Made by a program: the position numbers and the translations under genes | Notes under the pieces: model-generated | The model's database searches: none | What the model was told of the DNA's origin: nothing | What the model saw: the letters and a program-made list of their open reading frames with translations, nothing else | Part shown: piece after piece, positions 55,834 through 64,000 of the stretch | How positions within the stretch are numbered: position 1 is the first letter of the stretch | How the letters are laid out: each line of letters begins with the position of its first letter | From: Rhynchopus sp. YZ270_cl-10 | Lineage: Eukaryota > Euglenozoa > Diplonemea > Diplonemida > Diplonemidae | Reading direction: 5' to 3' | DNA: 64,000 nucleotides | NCBI GenBank assembly: GCA_964035575.1 | Contig: OZ037864.1 | Span: forward strand, 930,001-994,000

Positions 55834-58691
55834 ATGCCGGTTCTCAAATGCCCAAGAACACTGTTGTTGACCAAGATTGGTCTCCCTAACTATACCGACA
55901 ATGAGTTCATAAAGCTGTGCTTCAACTTCGGAATTGAGCTGGACGAGGTGACGTCTGAGCGTGAGATTTACCTGAACGAGGTAGGGGGGGAGGAGAAGGC
56001 CGACAAAGACCGTCTCAGCGCACTCAAGGATGAGCTGCTCTATAAAATTGACCTGCCTGCGAACAGATACGACCTGCTCTCATTGGAAGGTCTTTCCACC
56101 GCGCTTAACGTCTTCTTAGGGAATGAGTCGCCACCAAAGTACGCACCGCTCCCCCCCAAGCACACAATGACAGTCCACCCCTCGGTGATCCCTGTCCGTC
56201 CGTACGTGATGTGCGCAATCCTGAGAGGCATCTCCTTCGACGACGAGTCCTACAAGTCGTTCATTGACCTTCAAGAACGACTCCACCTCACACTCGCAAG
56301 GAAACGTTCCCTCTGCAGTATCGGAACACACGACCTCAGCAAGGTGTCCGCGGAGTTCAGCTACGAGGCAACACCGAAGGGTGAAATCGACTTCCTCCCA
56401 CTCGCCCACCACGACAGAGGCAACCTCAAAGGAAGCGCCATCGAGGAATATTACAAAAACGACAAGCACATCGGCCAGTACGTGCCGCTCATCTCCGGAG
56501 GGGACAACTTCCCTGTGGTCTACGACTCGAAACGCACCGTGATGTCGCTCCCCCCCATCATCAACAGCGACTTCTCCAAGATCTCGCAGGACACAAAGGA
56601 CATCTTCGTCGAGGTCACTGCCGTCGACTACATGAAGGCAACCCTCGTCCTCAACATGGTTGTGGCCGGCTTCTCAGGCCTCTGCAAGGACATCGAGAGC
56701 GTCAAGGTCAAGTACCCAGAGAAGCTGGAGTGGCTTGAGAGCGAGGAGATCGTGACCCCCATGATGGGTGCGCGCGACTTCACTGTCGGGGTGGACTACA
56801 TCAACAAGTCGGTGGGGATCAATGTGAGCGTGGATGAGATTTGCACACTGTTGAAAAAGATGCTTTTGGAGGCAACACCTTCGGCAGACAAGGAAAGCAT
56901 CCTTGTCAAGGTGCCGTGCACGCGTGCGGACATTCTGCACCCCTGCGACATTATGGAGGATGTGGCGATAGCGTACGGCTACGGCAAGATCCTTGACCAC
57001 TGTGAACAGCCGAACACACTCTCCTTCGGAAGACAGCAGCCGCGTGAGGCCATGCGCCATATGATGAGGAACGAGCTGGGTCTGGCCGGGTTCACGGAGA
57101 TGATGACCTTCTCGCTTTGTTCCGAGGACGAGTCGATGAAGTTCTGCAAGAGGGATTCGAAGTTCTACAACCCCAAGGGTGGTGACGCAGGCGGCGTGGT
57201 GCACATCGGCAACCCTAAGGCAAAGGAGTTCCAGGTCTGCAGACCTTCGCTCCTCCCGGGCACGTTGAAAACACTGTCGCACTCCAAAAACCAGCCGCTC
57301 CCCATGCAGCTCTTCGAGGTGACCGACGTTGTGTTGAAGGACCCCACCCACCGTATTGGCGCAAGGTATGCAATTTGTCTGCGAAAGACACCCAGCACGA
57401 ATAAGGGGTGCACCTGAGTTGGCATGTTTTTTTAGGCGACTAATATGAAGTTTAGCTTTTCTTTCACCGGCGGGTTTTCTGAGCAAACGAATTATTTGAT
57501 AAAGCTCTGAAGGCAAAACACTGTGCACCCTAGTCTGTGTTTTTTTGTGATAACGATTGTCGCCACAAAACAACCAACAATAGAAACGAGACCCACGTGT
57601 GTGCGGTGCGTGGATCAGCGACATCAACCGGGTTCAGTGAGATCCACGGAGTCTTCGAGCACACCATGCTTCGTCTTGGCCTGCGCAAGGAGACCGGCAA
57701 GGAAAAGGAGTGCCGCTACCAGTACGCAGAGGGGTCAGATGGTATGTGACGTCCCGGAGGACGGACCTTTGTTTTTGTGGTTTTGTAATTTTGTGTGCCT
57801 GCGTCCGCAGCCGGGTGCAAGGCGTATGCGCTAGCCCATCCCTTTTGTGTGGCAGAGGTGGTTTGCAGCACCTCGCATTCATCTCTCAAGCTTCTTTGTG
57901 CACGAGAGGCACAGTCGCCTTACAATTTTTGTTTTTGTTTTGAGTCGGGCCAACGAAGGTCACCGCAGTGACTTCCCAGAGGCGTTTGCGCTGCCTCTTT
58001 TTCAGGAGGAGGTGCCGATGACTATCATTTTTTGACTTAGCGCAATAGTCTTAGGTTCGTCTGAGCAACTTTTTTTGTTTGTTTTTTTTTTTTTTGTTTT
58101 TTTTTGTGCCACAACAACCCACCACCAACAGACGGTGCATACTACCCGGGCTGGCAGGTGAACATCCTCCTCGACGGAAAGCAGATCGGAAGCATGGGAG
58201 TCTTGCACCCGGAGGTATGCCCGCATCTTTGTCAACCCTTGAGCGTTCCACAGTGGGGGTCACTTTCTATTTTATGTGCCTCTTGAAAATTTTCCACAAA
58301 GTATACGTTATCCGGCCTACCTCTGATCAAGGAGACTAAGCACGAGAGGCCTTAGGGTCATCCTATAAACTTTTTTTTTGACAAAACAACTTGTGGTCAA
58401 TTCTAAAAAGATTGGAGGCAGCACTGCGGGAAAACAAAACGGATTGGAAAAGACAGAAGCTTGCTTGTTTCTTTGAGTACTCAAGTAACCACACCCTTTT
58501 GTTTTCCAGCTTTGAGCGCACAAACAAAAGACCCGATTTTTTTTTTATTTTTCAAATGCAACCACCAAAAAACCCTGCAGGTGTTGAAAGACTTCGACAT
58601 TCCGTTCCCATGCAGCTACCTGGAGTACAACGTGGAGCCCTTCATGGCCGACCCTATCACTCCCTTGAACGTCAACGACAAGAAGCAGTAG
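55834..58691 (+). CDS. FARSB: Phenylalanyl-tRNA synthetase beta subunit, cytosolic
   Basis: Together with the alpha chain this charges tRNA-Phe in the cytosol. I join exons 55834-57365, 57584-57741, 58132-58214 and 58581-58691 to 627 aa; animal FARSB is about 590. Matching blocks include the N-terminal MPVLKCPRTLLLTKIG, PANRYDLLSLEGL, the core-domain segment CDIMEDVAIAYGYGKI, RNELGLAGFTEMMTFSLCSE, NPKAKEFQVCRPSLLPGTLK, GFSEIHGVFEHTMLRLGL, and the C-terminal YYPGWQVNILLDGKQIGSMGVLHPE with FDIPFPCSYLEYNVEPF. This is the archaeal/eukaryotic type. Introns begin GTATGC, GTATGT and GTATGC. Introns 2 and 3 carry repeat modules B and A, and intron 3 also holds the 200-bp repeat found at 33190. The exon 1 frame runs on into intron 1 for about 50 bases before a stop. 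Confidence 0.95.
58372..58540 (+). repeat. Dispersed repeat copy inside FARSB intron 3
   Basis: It matches 33190-33390: CAACTTGTGGTCAATTCTAA, GATTGGAGGCAGCACTGC, CAGAAGCTTGCTTG and TTTGAGCGCACAAACAAAAG occur in the same order. It lies directly after a module A copy at 58331. Confidence 0.75.
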
Positions 58692-59680
58692 ATGTGTCCA
58701 AAAGTACGGTTTTTATTTTTTGAAAAAAGGGGTTCGAAACTGGTAAAACTTTGAAACGATTTTTTTTTTTTTTGGCATTTTTAGGTGATTCTATGGGGAC
58801 AGATGTGTATTTAAAGGTGACAGCATAAATAAGCTATGTTCATCTTTACAAGCTTTTCTTCTACATGAAATATGATAAGAATCTGGGGCAAAAAAAAAAG
58901 TCTCTCCTGTTGGGTTTAACCAAAACGATGCAACATTTGTTGGATACGAAGGAACGTTTAGCATACGTACGTCCTTCAGAGAGATTGGGTGCAGGACTGC
59001 TGCAGAACTTTGAAAGGGAAGAGGGGGGTGTGTAGCAGGGTTCAGCAATACACAAGCAATGCACGTTCCCTATATTCCACCCAGCGTGTCGCACTACAGG
59101 GACCAGTGCCAAAAGAAAGCGGGAGGGAATAAACCTCTAACTTTTTAAATAAAATTTCCAAAACAAACAAAAAAAAAAAGCAATCATATAAACAAATATG
59201 CATCAAATATAAAAAAGCCCCCTTTTTTTACAATGGTCTCTGGTGCGCACTGGGGGGGGGGGGGGGGGAGAACGTTTGTGATTCTTGCCTTTCCTGCCTC
59301 ATTTTTTATTTTTTTATTTTTTTGGCATTTTTCCTCATTTTGGCCTTGTTTTAAGTTTGATACCAATTTAATGAAGGGATGGAAAAAAAAAGAAGGAAAC
59401 AATCCTGATAATGAGCAAAAAAAAATGAGGAATGTGGGGTGTACGCAAAAAAAATGGGAATTATTTGACAAGCCCCAACGGCAGATAACACCATTTTACG
59501 TTGTTTGTTCACGGCACCCATACCCTCCCGGAGCGTCCCCTCCCCCGACCCCTTGTTTTTGGTAGTTTGGTTCTCAGAAGTGAAGCTGTGGGGTGGGGGT
59601 GGAGTTGGGCAAAAAGGTTTTGGAACGCAAAGCAAAAAGAAACAACAAAAATCACCAAAACGTAGCTGTTTTCTTTCCCC

Positions 59681-59724
<44 letters not shown>

Positions 59725-60003
59725 TTCTCTTTTCCCTTCTTTTCTCCGTCTTCCTTCATAGACAATACTAAGCCGAGAACACGCGCATTACATAGTAGTG
59801 CAGTGTCGCACACCATTGGTTGTGTCAAAACCTTGGGGACTCACTCCGATCCGAGGCTGATTGGTTGAAAACGGATTTGAGTTATTAGGGTAGTCCTGGA
59901 AAGTTGTTTGGTTGGTGACTATGTGAGTATGTGAGGCTGAGGATCCTTGCAACGTTGTTTTGTAGACAAACACCATCACAAACAGTTTGAAAACAAATAC
60001 AAA
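58692..60003. other. Spacer between FARSB and calreticulin copy 1
   Basis: No gene is visible. Contents are a module-A-like stretch at 58814-58854, a poly-G run near 59252-59267, and a (CT)n tract at about 59684-59732. The last 250 bases are the probable promoter of calreticulin copy 1. Confidence 0.5.
59815..59864. promoter_or_regulatory. Two inverted CCAAT-like boxes upstream of calreticulin copy 1
   Basis: ATTGG occurs at 59815-59819 and 59860-59864, about 190 and 144 bases before the start codon. CCAAT boxes are common in calreticulin and other ER-chaperone promoters of animals and fungi. Whether this protist uses them is unknown, and a 5-base motif can occur by chance. Confidence 0.25.
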
Positions 60004-62025
60004 ATGATGCGTGCCTGTGGGCTGATGCTGTGCGCCTCGGTGTGCACAGCTGAGGTGTTCTACAAGGAGACCTTCGACAAGTCTTGGACCGACAGATGGG
60101 TCACCTCGAAGGCCAAGGACGGTCTTGGTGCGTTCACCCGCACCTCTGGAGTGCACTTCGGAGACGAGGAGATCAACCAGGGAATCAAGACCTCTGAGGA
60201 CGCTAAGTTCTACGCGTCGTCTGCCAAGTTCGACAAGGCCTTCGACAACAAGGACAAGCCCCTCGTTGTGTCCTTCACCGTCAAGCACGAGCAGGTATGT
60301 CAGACACATGCAAAGTGCAGGGTGTTTCTATAATATTATTAAGAAGCAACCACCAGCCTCATCGCTAGCCTAGGGTAGTTGATATGGGTGCACTAAGATG
60401 CCTGATCCTCTGTGATCGATCGAGGAATATGTGAAGGGCTGTTGTGTATTAATATTTCTTCTTCTTACAACAGGGAATTGACTGCGGAGGTGGATACATC
60501 AAGGTGATGCCCGAGCTCGACCTTGCCAAGTTCGACGGAGACAGCGAGTACTTCATGATGTTCGGACCTGACATCTGCGGAGCCACCAAGAAGATCCACC
60601 TGATCTTCAACTACAAGGTATGCCTTATGGACGTTTGCACCTCTGTTGACATCGTCATGTGTTGGCGACGCTGTTGACGATGTTCCTCTCTGTTCGAGGG
60701 TAGCGCGATTATCTCATATTTTTGTTGTGTTTGCACTATCAACTTCACTTTTGTTTTCAGCAACTTTTCTCTTTCAAATTAGAATTACCCAAAAATATGT
60801 TCTAAACCACACCACACACAGGGAGAGAACCTTCTCTGGAAGAAGGAGCCCCGTGCCGAGGACGACAAGCTCACCCACCAGTACACCGTGATTGTGAACA
60901 CCGACAACACCTACGAGGTGCAGGTTGACGGTGTGAAGAAGGAGAGCGGATCCCTGGAGGAGGACTGGGCCTTCCTGAAGCCCAAGGAGATTGAGGACCC
61001 TGAGGACAAGAAGCCCGCGACCTGGGTTGACGACGCTGAGATGGACGACCCTGAGGACACCAAGCCCGCCGACTGGGGCTCGGAGCCTGAGGAGATCGCT
61101 GACCCCGAGGCCGAGAAGCCCGACGACTGGGATGAGGAGGACGACGGTGAGTGGGAGGCACCCATGATCCGCAACCCCAAGTTCCAGGGTGAGTGGAAGG
61201 CAAAGCGCATTGCTAACCCTGACTTCAAGGGCATCTGGGCCGCCAAGCGCATTGCCAACCCTGAGTACGAGACCGACGCTGAGCTCTACCACGCACGCAA
61301 GCCCCTCGCCGCCGTCGGTATCGACGTGTGGCAGGTGAAGGCAGGATCCATCTTCGACAACATCATCGTCTCTGACGATGTTGAGGAGGTACGTACCCAC
61401 AACCCCTTACCCATGGGCAGTATTCTGCACATGAAGTACACATTGCTTTGAACACGTCCGCACCTAGGCTGCGGTATTATATTGCATTAGGGGGTTTTGT
61501 GGCACCTGCAGCCCCATGAAGGTTTCCTGAGTGAAATTGACCTGAGGGAATGAGCAACACATCATTTCCCATATTTTATACATTTCATAAAGAACACGTG
61601 TATTGCAATATTGCCACGTCTGGGGTGATGTATGTTGGTGATCTCCCAAAGTCAGGCCAAACTTATTCCACTTACGAGGGAGTTTACCACATTTTTAGAC
61701 GAGGCAATGCAGTCCAGAGAAGTAACAAATGGGTGCTTCCGAGATGGTACCCACTCTAGAATCTGATACCAAACACATAGACCACATGCCGTTCTTTACT
61801 CCACACATCTGAATAACCGTATACCCACCCACCTTACCTTCACCTTCACCTTCTCCCCCCTCCCTGCAGGTGAAGAAGTTCCAGGACGCCACCTACGGCG
61901 CCACCATTGCGGCGGAGAAGAAGGCACAGGAGGAGGGAGAGGCAGCTGCCAAGGCCGAGGCCGAGGCCGCAGCAAAGGAGGCATCGGCGACCGAGGAGGA
62001 CGCCGACGCTGAGGAGGAGGACTAG
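60004..62025 (+). CDS. Calreticulin, copy 1
   Basis: This is an ER-lumen lectin chaperone and calcium-binding protein. Exons 60004-60294, 60474-60617, 60822-61388 and 61870-62025 join in phase 0 to 385 aa. A short signal peptide (MMRACGLMLCASVCTA) precedes EVFYKETFDKSWTDRWV. The N-domain has the paired cysteines in IDCGGGYIKV and PDICGATKK. The P-domain shows three IxDPxxxKPxxW-type repeats (EIEDPEDKKPATW, DPEDTKPADW, ADPEAEKPDDWD) and three GxWxxxxIxNP-type repeats. The C-domain is short, Ala/Glu/Lys-rich and acidic. It ends in EEED with no KDEL- or HDEL-like retrieval signal. Intron 3 begins GTACGT rather than GTATG. A near-identical copy follows downstream on the same strand. Confidence 0.95.
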
Positions 62026-62730
62026 ACTCTAGACCCTCCCCTCTTCTTTTTTCTTCTCTATTTTGTGTGTCTCTTTTTGTGCAAAAAAAAGCGAAAAGGC
62101 GCTCCTGTGGAGTTACCGTGTTTCTTGATTCAGTTAACGAAAGCAAATTTCTCCAAGAGAGACATCTCAATCGCCCGACCCCGTTCGACCCCCCCCAGCC
62201 CCCCCATCCCCCCTTTGCCAGAGTTTCTTGCTTGCTTTCATTTGCTCATCCCTGAGGGTGGTCTCTTCGGAGATCACTCACATTAATTTTCTTAATTCCT
62301 GACTGTTTGTAGACTGGGATCACTCAGATCCTACCTACACCTCCCATCCCCCCGTAGAGGTGCCATCCGGCTTTCCCTTCATGTCGAAGGGGCAGACGAG
62401 CTCGGATGTCACATTTTTTTTTTTTTCATTTTTTTGTTCTCCGCAGTTTCAGGGCTGCCCGGTACGTGACCGAATTCCAACGTGAGAAGTGTGTTTCCCC
62501 CCCCACAAAGTGTTCCAAATGAGCAATGTAAGCATCAGACAGGGAAGAAACTCAGGACGAAGGGGAAGCATAAAGGCAACAAAAAAAAAAAAAGCGGAAA
62601 AAAGAAATAAACGATTTTTTGGGGAAACCCCGGGTAAAAAAAAAAAGGGTCTCGTTATTTTCCCTATTGGTCGCTTGCTTTGTATTGTTCTTTCAAATTC
62701 CATTTGCAGGGGTTCCCATTTGCTATCAAA
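62026..62730. other. Spacer between the calreticulin copies
   Basis: No gene is visible. The stretch has C-rich runs near 62190-62213 and poly-A runs at 62580-62650. One ATTGG (62666-62670) lies 65 bases before the copy 2 start. A splice-acceptor-like TTTGCAG ends at 62709. Nothing here resembles the region upstream of copy 1, so the duplication signal starts at the ATG. Confidence 0.5.
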
Positions 62731-64000
62731 ATGATGCGTGCCTGTGGGCTGATGCTGTGCGCCTCGGTGTGCACAGCTGAGGTGTTCTACAAGGAGACCT
62801 TCGACAAGTCTTGGACCGACAGATGGGTCACCTCGAATGCCAAGGAAGGTCTTGGTGCGTTTTTCCGCACCTCTGGAGTGCACTTCGGAGACGAGGAGAT
62901 CAACCAGGGAATCAAGACCTCTGAGGACGCTAAGTTCTACGCGTCGTCTGCCAAGTTCGACAAGGCCTTCGACAACAAGGACAAGCCCCTCGTTGTGTCC
63001 TTCACCGTCAAGCACGAGCAGGTATGTGGTTTAGGGAAGAGAAGTGACTATGTTAGGATTTTCCTTATTGTTTCTATTCACAATGGCAGTGCACCATGTG
63101 TTGACAGATGATTCTTTCAGCCAGGCTCTGAAGGCAGCAACCTCGGGCTGCACTGTCCGCATAAGTATTTGGCCCAAAGAATAATTATGATATCTAACAA
63201 AAAATGCACAGGGAATTGACTGCGGAGGTGGATACATCAAGGTGATGCCCGAGCTCGACCTTGCCAAGTTCGACGGAGACAGCGAGTACTTCATGATGTT
63301 CGGACCTGACATCTGCGGAGCCACCAAGAAGATCCACCTGATCTTCAACTACAAGGTATGCCTTATGGATGTTTGCACCTCTGTTGACATCGTCATGTGT
63401 TGGCGACGCTGTTGACAATGTTCCGTTTGTGGTGAAGAACTATCGTACCTCTTTGCAAACCACCACACATCGCCCCATGTTCCGTAATTAGAATTACCCA
63501 AAAATATGTTCTGAACCACACCACACACAGGGAGAGAACCTTCTCTGGAAGAAGGAGCCCCGTGCCGAGGACGACAAGCTCACCCACCAGTACACCGTGA
63601 TTGTGAACACCGACAACACCTACGAGGTGCAGGTTGACGGTGTGAAGAAGGAGAGCGGATCCCTGGAGGAGGACTGGGCCTTCCTGAAGCCCAAGGAGAT
63701 TGAGGACCCTGAGGACAAGAAGCCCGCGACCTGGGTTGACGACGCTGAGATGGACGACCCTGAGGACACCAAGCCCGCCGACTGGGGCTCGGAGCCTGAG
63801 GAGATCGCTGACCCCGAGGCCGAGAAGCCCGACGACTGGGATGAGGAGGACGACGGTGAGTGGGAGGCACCCATGATCCGCAACCCCAAGTTCCAGGGTG
63901 AGTGGAAGGCAAAGCGCATTGCCAACCCTGACTTCAAGGGCATCTGGGCCGCCAAGCGCATTGCCAACCCTGAGTACGAGACCGACGCTGAGCTCTACCA
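62731..64000 (+). CDS. Calreticulin, copy 2 (cut by window end)
   Basis: Exons 62731-63021, 63212-63355 and 63531 to beyond 64000 give the same protein as copy 1 up to the third P-domain repeat. In exon 1 the visible amino-acid changes are SKAKDG to SNAKEG and TRTSG to FRTSG; exons 2 and 3 are almost identical at DNA level. Intron 1 is unrelated to that of copy 1. Intron 2 shares its first ~68 and last ~44 bases with copy 1 but has a different middle. Splice sites are GTATGT...GCACAG and GTATGC...ACACAG. The last exon with the acidic tail lies outside the window, so the presence of an ER-retrieval signal cannot be judged. Confidence 0.93.

Noticed and set aside
57366-57417. Read-through end of FARSB exon 1 as the true C-terminus
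   Set aside because: The residues after 57365 do not fit the family, whereas three further exons with proper splice sites complete the expected C-terminal domain.

Overview
This window is nuclear DNA of a flagellated, intron-bearing single-celled eukaryote. It encodes an axonemal inner-arm dynein heavy chain, a cytosolic 40S ribosomal protein (uS19/RPS15), an archaeal/eukaryotic-type phenylalanyl-tRNA synthetase beta chain, calreticulin and a CMGC/DYRK-like kinase. The genetic code looks standard (TAA, TAG and TGA all end genes). I reconstructed 17 introns. All begin GTA and 15 begin GTATG; 16 end in CAG and 12 of those in ACAG; 14 lie in phase 0. This constrained 5' site with an ACAG end resembles introns of fornicate/metamonad protists, but the species assignment is only a guess. 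Coding DNA is GC-rich, while spacers are T-rich with many homopolymer runs.

Layout, all genes on the + strand: 1-2862 non-coding, holding a 1-kb inverted-repeat element filled with a 7-bp satellite; 2863-16435 dynein heavy chain (7 exons, 4176 aa); 17389-19719 a membrane-anchored protein with two degenerate cyclase-like domains; 20266-22452 a kelch-repeat protein; 22911-23841 RPS15 (2 exons); 24149-25636 an IQ-motif protein; 26141-29646 a zinc-knuckle kinase (3 exons) whose second intron carries a 1.35-kb foldback element; 29647-55833 a 26-kb gene-poor stretch packed with short repeats, MITEs, foldback elements and satellites; 55834-58691 FARSB (4 exons); 60004-62025 calreticulin copy 1 (4 exons); 62731 to the window end calreticulin copy 2 (3 of presumably 4 exons visible).

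The genes are not an obvious pathway. Dynein serves the flagellum and the IQ and kelch proteins could do so; RPS15 and FARSB serve translation; calreticulin serves ER folding and calcium.

The most unusual content is repetitive. Several terminal-inverted-repeat elements carry long perfect arrays of 5-, 7- or 8-bp units, and two insertions have recognisable empty-site relatives inside the same window. Several short modular repeat families, found only on the + strand and separated by T-tracts, occur both in real introns and across the gene desert. The calreticulin copies share almost identical exons but different flanks and first introns.
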